Shown: piece after piece, positions 22,552 through 32,231 of the stretch | Layout of the letters: every line of letters starts with the position of its first letter | Position numbering within the stretch: position 1 is the first letter of the stretch | DNA from: Plectosphaerella cucumerina | Lineage: Eukaryota > Ascomycota > Sordariomycetes > Glomerellales > Plectosphaerellaceae | Reading direction: 5' to 3' | DNA: 64,000 nucleotides | Assembly: GCA_020746995.1 (NCBI GenBank) | Contig: JAGPXD010000001.1 | Span: forward strand, 2,232,001-2,296,000 | Translations under genes and position numbers: made by a program | The notes under the pieces: generated by a model | The model's database searches: none | What the model was told of the DNA's origin: nothing | Seen by the model: only the letters and a program-made list of their open reading frames with translations

Positions 22552-22978
22552 GGGTTGCTGTCCTGGTGCGGTGAGCTGGTCAACAGTCCAGAGCGACGGT
22601 GTGTGGGGGAAGAAGTTCACATTTGGGGCAGGCGGGGGGCACACGGGCTGTCTTCAAGTTTAGAGGTGATGGGGTCCCGTGATCATCGGTCTCTCCGCTG
22701 TCCCGGCCACTGCCGATGAGCCTGGTCCACGGTGCTGGCACTGGCGCACCGTTCCACTAACCGGCGTCTCGGGTCGCTCTATCCCCCCCCCCCCCCCCCC
22801 AGAGGGGCTCTGGCTACCTGTAGTTGTCATTTTAGGGGCTCCGAGATTGATTCCAGGGGCAGGCCGAATCAGATGGGACGGGGAACCTGAGATGAAACGA
22901 CAATGAGGATAAAGTGTACATCGCCCAGCTTCCCTCGAGCCTGGGGATTATGAAGCCATATGCTAGGTTTCCAGAATT
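22552..22978. other. Gene-free spacer between the 2EXR genes with a poly(C) run
   Basis: This contains the promoter of the first 2EXR gene and the 18-nt C run at 22783-22800. Nothing else is recognised. Confidence 0.5.
22783..22800. repeat. Poly(C) homopolymer, 18 nt
   Basis: Eighteen consecutive C on the plus strand. It is one of three long G/C runs that border the two 2EXR genes; the exact length is unreliable with most sequencing methods. Confidence 0.9.
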
Positions 22979-23958
22979 TTACTTCTGATCCCCGGGTTCT
23001 CGTGTGCCTTCGTTTAGGTCGAAGAAAAAAACTTCGCCGTTTTCCCTAGTAACCTCCTGCTGTACCTGTGCCTCCTGAGGCACAGGTACTTCCCGCGGAA
23101 CCGGTAGCTGTGCTTGTGCCTGTACCTGCCGTTGCCGCTGGTTTTTCTCATCGAACCAGATCACGTCGCCGTTCTCCGTGCCCTCCTGCGGTGCCTGTAC
23201 CTCCAGCCGCGGCCAGTAGAACGAATGCTCCAGTGGGAACGTCCAGCCCTTGATCTTCTCCAGTGGACAATTAGAAATTGGGTAGTGCTTGGCCCCCAAA
23301 CGGTACAGGTAAGAGCGGCCGGTTCCCAAGAAGTGAGTCTTCATCGGACCCTTGATAAGGTTGGCAGTCCCACCGGCGCGTCTCCAGTCTCGCTCATACC
23401 TCTCTGCGTTCTCCATGGTGATGAATTCGCCCGAGCGCACGTCGACGACACGGAAGTCGGCCTTCGTGAGTTGCTCTGGTATTTCCCCCATGTCGTCCAT
23501 GAGGGCCTGGGCCCAATCCACGAGGCTCTGGTCGACGAGCACAAGGAACGTCCTTATCTCTGGGTAGCGATTGGGGATGACCTCAAGCGAGGCAGTCTCC
23601 CAAAAGTTGGAGTCGGCGGTTGCTTTGCTCTCGACGCGCAGGTTGCGGATGAGCTTTGTCTCCGTGCCTTCGAAGCGGAGCAGGTCCCTCAACTTCATGA
23701 CGACGATGTCGACTTCGTAGTTGACCCAGCAGTATTGGGTGACGTCTTGAATCTGACGGTGGAACGTCTGGACGTAGTGAGGGAGCGAGGCGGCGCGCGA
23801 GGCATGGCAGGCGCACATCAGGGCCGGCGGCGCGACGCTGATCGTTTTCTTGTGCTGTAAAAAGATGTACCGGGGTTCAGCTGCCATGGCCTCGGCTGCC
23901 ATGGCCCAGATGTTGAGTTGCAGCTCCACCGGGAGGCGGGCGAATAGGTGGAAGTCAT
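22979..23958 (-). CDS. 2EXR-domain protein, start frame apparently disrupted
   Basis: The frame encodes a 2EXR protein (FHLFARLPVELQLNIWAMA near the N-terminus, then PPALMCACHASRAASLPHYV) of about 325 residues ending at 22979. No in-frame ATG precedes the domain; the only upstream extension of the frame begins at a non-ATG codon inside a G/C homopolymer. The natural ATG, at 23958-23956 just before the domain, is one frame off: one extra base after it would join it to FHLFARLP, exactly where the neighbouring paralogue starts. A 1-nt deletion, or a missed upstream exon, is therefore likely. The C-terminus is low-complexity with Pro/Val/Gln repeats (VPREVPVPQEAQVQQE). Confidence 0.65.
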
Positions 23959-24043
23959 GGTCGGCAGTGGTTTTTTGAAGTGGAGGAGAAATGAAAGAGG
24001 TCCTCCGAGGTTGAGAGGGAAGAAGAGAGAGAGAGAGAAGAGA

Positions 24044-24085
24044 GGGGGGGGGGGCAAGATGGGGGGGGGGGGGGGGGGGGGGGGG
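24044..24085. repeat. Duplicated poly(G) tract, G11-CAAGAT-G25
   Basis: Eleven G (24044-24054), then CAAGAT, then 25 G (24061-24085), then CAAGATG again, so the G-run plus CAAGAT unit is duplicated. Such tracts can form G-quadruplexes and slip during replication or sequencing. Confidence 0.88.
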
Positions 24086-24174
24086 CAAGATGTCGTTGCA
24101 CCGCCGTGTCGCCCATCACGACGGGACCCTCAAGTGCTAGCGGGCCGCTAAATTTGAGCCCAGGGGCAATCGGA

Positions 24175-24192
24175 CCCCCCCCCCCCCCCCCC
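24175..24192. repeat. Poly(C) homopolymer, 18 nt
   Basis: Eighteen C in a row, the same length as the run at 22783, on the other side of the second 2EXR gene. Confidence 0.9.
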
Positions 24193-24495
24193 GGCCCGCC
24201 CTTTGCCTGTCGCTGACAGTCTCGCGCATCGACATCAAATGCAACATCCCTTTCGCATCCCTTTCAACAAGCAACACGGGCGATGACCAACCAATGTATC
24301 ATCCTCAATTTCTCATTTTGGTGGTTCATCATTCTCCCTGCACTCTAACCTGATATGCACTACCACAGCTATCCCTCAAATCCCCCTAGCAAACCACCTG
24401 CAACAGCCATCTCACTAACCTCCGAGTCTTCAGCGAGCTCAGCTCTCATCTCGGCATCCCATCGACATGTGCTCCCTACTGCCCCGTGTCCCTTA

Positions 24496-26984
24496 TCACG
24501 GATGCGCAAACTCCTGGCACTCCGTCTCCATCGTGCCGTCCTCGCCCACGTGGATGCTGTAGGCCACACGCGCGTACCGCCTCAGCTCATCGCACGGCGC
24601 CTTGGCCCTCAGCCACCTGTAAGCACAGTACAGGCTCATCAGTGTCAGCGGCATCTCCTCGTGCACGTATCCCCAGCGCTTGATTCGGAACTCGGCTCTG
24701 GGGTACAAGGTCGCCGTCACCTCGAAGCCGATCAGGCGGAGTCCCTTGGCGATGATCCTGATCGCGTCCGCCGGCCTGTGGTGGCCCAGCATCGCACTGC
24801 CGACCATCATGAAGGGCTCGCACAGCTCGACGCGGACGGGGCCGTGAGGGTACAACTTCTCCATCTGGTCCAGAAGCCTCTCAGCCTTGCTCATGTCCAT
24901 ACGCTGTAGCGCCGGGATGTGATACGCGTCTGCCGGTCGATTGCCGTAGAGCATGTCGCCGAGCTCTGCGAAGGTGCTCTTGAGCTGGTTGATCGCCTGC
25001 GGGCTCATGGCCTTTCTGAGGGTGCAGATCTCGCAGGCACAGATGAAGCCGTAACTCTGCAGCTTCTTCTGGGCCTCGTCGTATGTCTCGAAATTCCTCG
25101 GGCTGCGGTATTCGATGAAGAGCTCCGCGCCCGCCGGGAGGTCACGGGCCGCGCGCACGATCTGCATGTCACCGATGTAGCTGCGCTGGCAGTTGACGTA
25201 GCATGAGTGGTTCATGCGCGAGGCGACGGACCAAATGCCCTCGGAGCCGAACTTGATGCGCATCATGTCCCTCGGCTTGCGCGTCTTCTGCCGATCCTCG
25301 AGGGACGTCCTCGAGCAGCCGAAGCCGTTCAACATCGTGACGCGCTTGGTCACGAACCTGGGTGCTCAAATTGTTAGCTTATCTTTCCAAGAGACGGTCC
25401 GCGGTTGGCATGAACTTACGAGTTAGTAACAGGGTGGCCATCGACTTCCGACCCGAAAGGTCCCCAGGTCTCATCCCCTCGATACAGCGAGTCAATGGCG
25501 GCCTTCGCCTTTGGATCGTTGTGCATCTTCTGCAGCGCCTTCGAGAGGGTCCTGACCGAGCCTCCGACCGTGGGCTTGCCCCTCATATCGTCCGAAATGG
25601 CGATGTGGTACGGCAAGTTGCAGGGCGTGTACTGGTCGATGAAGGTATGGGCCAAGGCCTTTTCGCAGAGCAGCAACTGCCCAGCCTTGACAGGAACCGT
25701 GGTGAAAAGGCCCTGGCCCCGTCCCTTCGATGAGCGCGCCTCAACAATTGAGTAGTTGGCGCAGTCAATGACAGGGGGCGTTTTCTCGGCCTGCTTATAC
25801 ATTCGCTGGAAGTTATACTCGCCCGTACGCTGCTCGGCCAGGCGATCCTTGGTCCTCTTAATCTCGACGTTGATCTGCGGGGACATGGTGTCTGAGAAGG
25901 ACGACTTGATGGTCAAGAGCTTTTCGAGGCACTTGTCGAAGTCGCCGAGGGCATACAGAGCGCGGCTCTCCCTGAAGAATCCCTTTTCGGAGGGACCTGA
26001 TATCTCGCTGGCGCGTTGGGCATCCAGCAGAGCGTTCAGCGGGTAGCCGAGGCGCAGGTTGGCCAGCGAGCGGTTGAGACAGGCCAGGTGCTCCTCCTCG
26101 GGAGACTTTGCAACATGAATGGCAGAGGTATAGCTGCGCAGCAGGTCTGGTCAGCTCTTGTAGAGAGATATGAGAGAGAATGGGGAAAGCACTTACAGCC
26201 GATGGGCCTCGGCCCACCTCTCGCCCTTGACGGCTTGGTTGCCCTCATTGCGGAGCTCGGTGCTGGTCTGCGTCACTGGAGCCCTCTTCCATTTGGACGG
26301 GATGCGGTCCTCAAAGTCTCCGTCGAGACGAACGAGGTCGCCGAGGTGGTCGACCCTGAGCGTATAGTCTCCAGTGGTGTTGGCCTCGAAGAAGGGCTCC
26401 TTCACGACAAAGACGTCGCCAGGCCTCATGATCTCCTTGGCGGGAACAACATCCTCCTCTGGCTGATGGCAGAGCTGTAGGATAATGGCGGTGCCGTTTT
26501 GATCCTCCACGATGCCCTTGACGGCGGCCACGTCGGAGCGGCAGCCGTACGTCAATACTCGAACCACGGTCTTCGTGCCCCGGTGGTGACCCTCCAGGCG
26601 CATGTCGCCAATGGCAATGTCGTCCAGGCTGTCCATCGAACGGACACAGGGGGTTTAGGGAGCAGCGTCAACGGAGATGATCAGGGTGCCGTGAGAAGGG
26701 TGGTGCGAAGGCGGATCCAAAGAGGAAGACAGGGCCAGCTTTTTGTTGAACTGGGCCACGAGGACGTCAACGGGTGAGTGGTCGTCCACAAGCTCTCCAT
26801 CTCGGTTGTGAGGTTCAAATGCGGTCTCCTTCCACTTCTCGAAAGACATAGCCCTGAAGGTGCTTTCGTCAATGTTCGGGTCATTGATGTCCAAGCCGGA
26901 CAGGGAGTCCGAGTCGTTCATGTCCAGGCCGGACAGGGAGTTCAGGTCGGACAGGTCGCTGGCGGCGTCATCTTGGGCATCCAT
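24496..26984 (-). CDS. TPR- and SET-domain protein (SMYD-like methyltransferase), with an in-frame TAA near the N-terminus
   Basis: Three exons on the minus strand, 26984-26197, 26133-25420 and 25357-24496, would encode 787 residues. TPR-like helices (GNQAVKGERWAEA to RALYALGDFDKCLEKL) precede a split SET domain: KGRGQGLFTT (SET-N), a long insert, RMNHSCYVNCQ (catalytic NHSC), GAELFIEYRSP, and post-SET cysteines (CACEIC). Such proteins are related to lysine methyltransferases of the SMYD group. A TAA at 26657-26655 (codon 110) interrupts the frame; the same frame is open on both sides, and 109 residues precede it with coding character. Alternatives are translation from the Met at 26636, leaving 671 residues with both domains intact, or an error. 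Splice sites are canonical. Substrate unknown. Confidence 0.8.
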
Positions 26985-27677
26985 CTTGGAGGTTGATGGG
27001 GTGGAGGTCTTGGGATATGAGTTGGGAGTAGGAACTTGGAAAGTTCAGAGAGAGTTTAGTATTGGGAGAGAAGGTGAGAGGGGGATGGGAAGGAAGGAGG
27101 GAGGGCAACGTCGCCTGGTTTTGCAACGCGTTTGCAGGCACCAAGGTGTGGTTTGCCAAACGGGTGAAAGGCAGGCACTGATTAGGAGTCAAGTGAATGG
27201 AGGTCCTTTGCCGGGATCTGTGGACCCAGAGTAGCGGACGCATGGGGCATGAGGTGGCAGGCGGCCAGGCTTGCCGCGTGATGTTATTCAGATCTGCTGC
27301 ATATGCAGTCTTCCGCCCTCTTGGCTTTGGGGTCGCCACGCATGCATCAATGTCTCGTAGCGATTCCAGAACTAGCTTTTAGGGTTTCTACAGCGAAACT
27401 TTGAAGACCAGTTTCTTGAAGTTTCCGAATCAGACCTCTTTCCATCCTTGATTGCCAGGAGAGCACATAGCTGCCGGGTCATTTCCAAGATTTACAGGCA
27501 GCTACCCGTGCAAACAAGCTGCAGAAGGCAACTGAATGCCAATACGCCTCCGAACACCCGACAGTGACTTGTGCTTTACACCATTCAGGCTGCATGCAGT
27601 CATCCGTACCAGGCAAGGTCGTGAAACGTAAGATTCCAGACATGTTCTCAGGGGGGCAAAAAGCAAAAGAGAAATTT
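26985..27677. other. Gene-free stretch
   Basis: The promoter of the TPR-SET gene. Short open frames only. Confidence 0.5.
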
Positions 27678-27774
27678 TGATGAGGACGAGACTTGAACTC
27701 GCGCGGGTTGCCCCACCAGGAATGCCGTTAAGGTGACCTTAACCTGGCGCCATAACCAACTCGGCCACCTCACC
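27678..27774 (-). tRNA. tRNA-Leu(AAG): tRNA-Leu (AAG) with intron
   Basis: Minus strand, 97 nt. The acceptor stem GGTGAGG pairs with CCTCATC (one G-U), discriminator A. The D arm is typical of Leu (GGCCGAGTTGGTTATGGC). Anticodon stem CCAGG/CCTGG encloses loop TTAAGG-T with anticodon AAG (27740-27738). A 15-nt intron (27736-27722) follows loop position 37, the canonical place. A class II variable arm (GGGGCAACCC) and T arm GCGAG-TTCAAGT-CTCGT complete the fold. A T run follows in the transcript direction's flank only weakly. It reads CUU directly (CUC if A34 is modified to inosine). Confidence 0.95.
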
Positions 27775-28918
27775 AATGGATGAAGATTTCAAAGCAAATG
27801 TCAAATATGACCTCATACACTCCCGGAATCCGACCAAACCTATTAGGCTTCACCTCGAAGTCTTCTTTCGGCCATCACACGATTGTTGTTCACTTTCGAA
27901 ACCTGAGCAGGGTAAGTGTCGGTGAAGCAATTGCAAGGAGATGCACCGCGCGCCTCGACTTAACACCACGAATTGACAACTCCATTTGGGCTGGCTCCAG
28001 CCATCCCCTCTTCCTTGGCAAACATGCACCTAGTTGTTATCTTTCTTGTCCCCAGTGATGCGAGACTATCAATCTAGAAGACGCTGAAAACATATTGGCA
28101 TCCAGGCATAAGGGAGCTAGCTTGGTCAATCAGCTGTTCTCGTACTCGGCCTTACTCCGCGCCGTGGCTTGATTCATCATGGCATGGAACTCATTGTGTT
28201 TTCATAGAGATACCTTGTGCCCTACTGAAAAATAAGAGGTATTGGGTTGTGATCCACCAGTGATAGCATCACAGGGGCGAGGATGGTGGGGAGCCCTGGA
28301 GTAATGAGGACAGCACGAAGACACGGGCTGGGAGGGACCTCCACTCTAGAACCTCGTGCAAGGATCGGAAAAGTACCCGAGTTCATTGTGGCCTGAGTCG
28401 GGCACACAGCTTGCCGTCTCAAGATATCTCCGGTCTGATATGTCTACATCAGATTACCAGAGGTGGCCTAAGTACGGCCACAGCATACCCCCCATCCCAT
28501 TTTGTCAGGTGCCATTGATGACCGGGGCACCAGGTATCGATGTGTAACATTGCATACATGAACCTGCAGAGCAGTGCAGGCCGACATTGCTTCTGGTCCA
28601 ATGAGGCAAAACGCCCCTCGCATTCATTCCTAAACGGACAATGATTGCAACATAAGCTGCAGGCTGAGCCTTTTGGAGAACCCTGGCCAGCTGAGCCAAC
28701 TCGACGTTGTGATCTTTGCTTCAAAGTAAGCCGGCGTATCTCTAGACCGTAGAGAATTCATATTGGTGAATGGTACAAGTCCTGCGTCTCATGGTTCTCG
28801 GGCGAGCAATACTATATAATGACAGCCGCCTCTCACTGTTGAACGTTGCTCGTACTTTTCCTCCACCTACAACTTCGACTGCTCACGAAACTGACACATC
28901 ATCCCTCTTCCCGCAGAC
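27775..28918. other. Gene-free stretch, 1.1 kb
   Basis: This separates the tRNA from the small secreted-protein gene and includes that gene's TATA box. No other gene is supported. Confidence 0.5.
28812..28819 (+). promoter_or_regulatory. TATA box of the 12-Cys secreted protein
   Basis: TATATAAT lies about 100 nt upstream of the ATG at 28919, followed by a CT-rich leader, the usual layout of a strong inducible fungal promoter. Confidence 0.6.
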
Positions 28919-29332
28919 ATGCACTTCCTGTTTCTTGCAGTCTTCCCTGTTGCAGCCCTGGCTGCTCTCAACGGCCGCTGCACGGGCGATCAGGCCACTG
29001 GCCTCTGGAAGGCGGACGGCATCTGCCTCACGACTACGACCTGCTCCAACCGCGGCGGCAAAACAAAGGACGGCGCCTGTCCCAACGATGGCAACAACAT
29101 CAAGTGCTGCGTCATCAATGAGTCTCGGAACCCCTGTGGAGTATCCTCTTACTGCACTTGGGCGTCCAACCCATGTTTCCTGTCTGGTCGACGCCTTACA
29201 GGTGAGTGTCGGGGACAGGTTCTCTCTCCAAATGGTAAAAGGGTGCATAGCTAAGTTTCTACCTTACAAAAAGGATTCTGTCCAGGTCCAGACAACTACA
29301 GCTGCTGCCAGTACGATGGAGAAAAGTCGTGA
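28919..29332 (+). CDS. Small secreted cysteine-rich protein (effector candidate)
   Basis: Two exons, 28919-29201 and 29274-29332, give 113 residues. A signal peptide (MHFLFLAVFPVAALAAL) precedes a compact domain that starts NGRCTG and holds 12 cysteines in the mature part, including CC pairs in KCC and SCC, an even number that fits disulfide pairing. The intron (GTGAGT...AAAAAG) splits a Gly codon, and the second exon supplies the last three cysteines (FCPGP...SCCQYDG). The first ATG is used. I do not recognise a named family with confidence; similar modules occur at the N-terminus of some secreted fungal wall hydrolases. Its size, Cys content and TATA promoter suit an apoplastic effector or wall-associated protein. 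Confidence 0.8.
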
Positions 29333-29525
29333 AGCACTTGGCGACGTATCTTCCGGGCGCGAACAGGGAATGTAGCGCGAGCTTTCATTCAATTTGAAAC
29401 CCTATTAAGTAGCACAGATCTTAACTCCAGGTGATGTATCAGTCTACAGAAATCAGCCAGGATCTACACTTTCAGTGGGTGCTTGGGCGCTGTTCGCCCC
29501 TCTTGCTAAGATATACGCCCCCCCC

Positions 29526-31121
29526 TCAGTCGCAATGAGCCACGCCATTGTCAAAGTCGATGTCCAAGAGAATCGACTTTGGACACATAGTCCTCGAGAG
29601 ACTCTCCATCTCGGTGAATTCGCATCCTCCACCATGACACGGCTGCGAAGCGACGGTTATCTTGCCAGCGCCCATCTGCCATTCAGGCATTTCCAGTGAC
29701 TGGTTGACCCATTTCCAGCCCTTGTCGTCTTTACTGCAGGGCTGGGACTTCTTGAGGGTCCATCCACTGAGCGCTGCCGGGTTCCAGGACTTGACCTTCT
29801 CCATTCGCAGCCGCACCGTGGGATGGATCGACTCGCGCGTCGGTCCGTTGTAGCCATCGCCGGGGTCCTTCTGGTATCGGCCAGGGGTACGAACCTCCTT
29901 TCCAAGCAGACGGAAGAAAGCGCCCTGAAGGCCGGCGAAGTTGCTGACAATCGGGCCACAGCCCCAGCCTTGGGCCACCTTGCTCTCCTCGATGGCCTTC
30001 TTGTGGGTTGCAATCATGGTTTTGATGCAATCCTCTTCGAAGGTGAGCAAGCCGGACAAGTTGTCCACCTATTTCATGACTTGTTAGTTCATTTCAATTC
30101 TTGATTCCATGGGATGCGCAAGCGTATCATACCATCCAGGCAAAACTGATGTTCCCAATCTCTCCGCCATCACCCGCGCTGAGCGGGTCCTCCGCCTGTC
30201 CACCAAGATTGCTGTGTTGACCCGGGAACCAGCACTGCTCCAGCTTGACGGCGGGAGCCTTGATCGCCGAGTGCCACATTGTCGGAGGGAAAGTCAGCCT
30301 CTGCTCATCGAGAGCCAGGGCCTGGAACGCGTATTCCACCCGGGGCGAAACATTGGTGTTGTGGAAGGCGTACGTCTTGTTGAGGGCGATGCCCGCGCTT
30401 TGCAGGGCTTTCGTAAGCGGCCACTCTGGGACTCCAAGGGCACCGACGCTCTCCCAGACGCCAATGACCTTTATGTTGATTTTCTCAGGATCAAGGCCAT
30501 AGTCTTCCGCATGGTTGATAAACCATGCAGTCTTGTTGAATGGCTCGCCGTTGGTGTTCTCCCGATAGGCATTGTACATTTCCGGGAACCGGGACATGTT
30601 GACGGAATTGAGGATACCAACGTCACTGATGAGACCGGCAGCAGCACGAGCCGTGAATGCACCGCGAGAGAAGCCGAAGAAAAACAGTTCGTCGCCGGGT
30701 GAGTAGTTGTCCGCAATAAACTCGTACACCTGGCAGACGTCACGATCAAGGCCCCAGCCAAGACCACCTATGTCATGTTAGTCCATGCCGCGCTTCTATC
30801 TCTCCTCCTGATGAATCATTCAAGGGGGAACATACCGCATATGGCCCTTTGACCCGGAAGATCTCCGCTGCCAAGACCCGAGTGATACGAGACGACCTGG
30901 CTGACGACTTTCCTGTCTTTGTCTCTGCCGAAGCTGGAAATACTGCGGGCCAGCAGGGCTACGTTTGTAGGCGAGTTTTTGTTGCCAGAGTTGGCAGCGA
31001 GCCACGTGCCGTCGATGCATACAATGATGCGCTTGTAGCTCGCCATGTTGTCGGTGTGAGGCACCTGCTCACCATTTTCCTCGCTGTGCCCTTCAGGCCC
31101 ATAGCCGTTTGAGAGACTCAT
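29526..31121 (-). CDS. DUF2235 (Tle1-like phospholipase/esterase) domain protein
   Basis: Three exons on the minus strand, 31121-30836, 30767-30133 and 30068-29526, give 487 residues. The DUF2235 alpha/beta-hydrolase core is plain: KRIIVCIDGTWLAANSG near residue 27, HSGLGSGD, the nucleophile elbow LFFFGFSRGAFTARA, GVWESVGALGVPEW, FHNTNVSPRVEYAFQALALDE, and WFPGQHSNLGGQ carrying the probable catalytic His. The same fold is found in bacterial type VI effectors of the Tle1 group, which are phospholipases. In fungi DUF2235 proteins are common cytosolic proteins of unknown substrate. The start at 31121 (MSLSNGYG) is preferred to further upstream codons; the later Met of MASYKR is an alternative. 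Confidence 0.88.
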
Positions 31122-32231
31122 GCTTGTTGATGCACTGGGAGCAATGAAACTGACTGCAAAGTTGAAGCGAGGCAGCCACTTTGAATAAGTACATTTCAGT
31201 AAGCCTACTATCCGAATCAACTTCGTGTTCTATCTTCGCTCTTTGGCCAGTCTGAGATCACATGTTTCCGCTGACTGCGTGCGCTGGAATCGATGCAATT
31301 AGCCAGAATGTTTTTGTCCGTTCGCAAATGCCATTTGTAGGCTTGCGCGGGTCGTGCGTCTTGCCAGAGAGAATTAGATTCAAGACATGAAGTGATGTCG
31401 AACACCGGCCGATAAGGGTCCTCAACGTGTGAACCCATTAGGGAGTCCGCGATCAGACCAGTCCAGGCAATTCAGCCGCAGCCCTTCGCCGTTCGAGGCA
31501 GGGCGGATCTCAGCCCTCAAACTTTGCAACCCCCCATTTTCCAAGACATGCCTGACAGGAGAGTCGTTGACATGTGCTCCTCAGTAAAGGTATATTCGGT
31601 CTGCACATTTAGACGGCTCTCTGCGTTGCCGGTTTCATCAGTTCACACCTTGCGGTTGTTACCGGGCAGTTTGTCATGAGGTCTCAACACAGCTGGCCGA
31701 TGATCCTCAACCGTCGAATACCACCGTGTACTACCCTCCACTGACCGAAGCGTGGCTACCTACCTCACACGATCCGTGGACGCCACGTGCTCCCTCCCGT
31801 GCAGCCGAAGATCCAGGGTCCGTAACGTCAGCGAATCGGGAGCTGTCTCGCACTACCCGATGTCTCAGTTACCCTTTCCCGGGCGTCATGGGTGCGTTCC
31901 GGGGAAAGCATGCTGAGGCATGCGGTATCTCGCGGGACGGGACGTTCGCTGACCTCCCTACATAGGTATGTGCAGCCACCTCATAGCCCACAAGATGACC
32001 ACGAGCTCAAGTGAGACTGCCTCGTGAGCTAGAAATGCATTTGTTTTATAACCATAGCCACACTGGGCGCTGCATGATTTTCTATAGGACACCTGGCGCT
32101 TCTGCATGCGGAAAAGTTGAGAGTTCCGTTCATGTGATAAAAGGACAATCGCCCAACAGTTCTGGCATCGAGATTAGACTACCACGCAAGTTCATCTGAT
32201 TCTCCTTGGCGTGAATCACTCGTTTGCCAAC
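31122..32231. other. Gene-free stretch, divergent promoter of the DUF2235 and Ppo genes
   Basis: 1.1 kb between two divergent genes. A CACGTG E-box is at 31784-31789 and a GATAAAAG stretch about 95 nt before the Ppo start. No open frame is convincing. Confidence 0.5.

Larger units (their letters stand above)
23959..24495. other. Gene-free stretch with homopolymers and a GA microsatellite
   Basis: It contains a short GA repeat (about 24022-24040), two G runs and a C run (listed separately), and the 3' flank of the TPR-SET gene. No gene is supported. Confidence 0.55.

Noticed and set aside
30127..31121. DUF2235 protein as a type VI secretion effector
   Set aside because: The family match is real, but the gene has three exons and sits in a fungal genome without any secretion-system genes.
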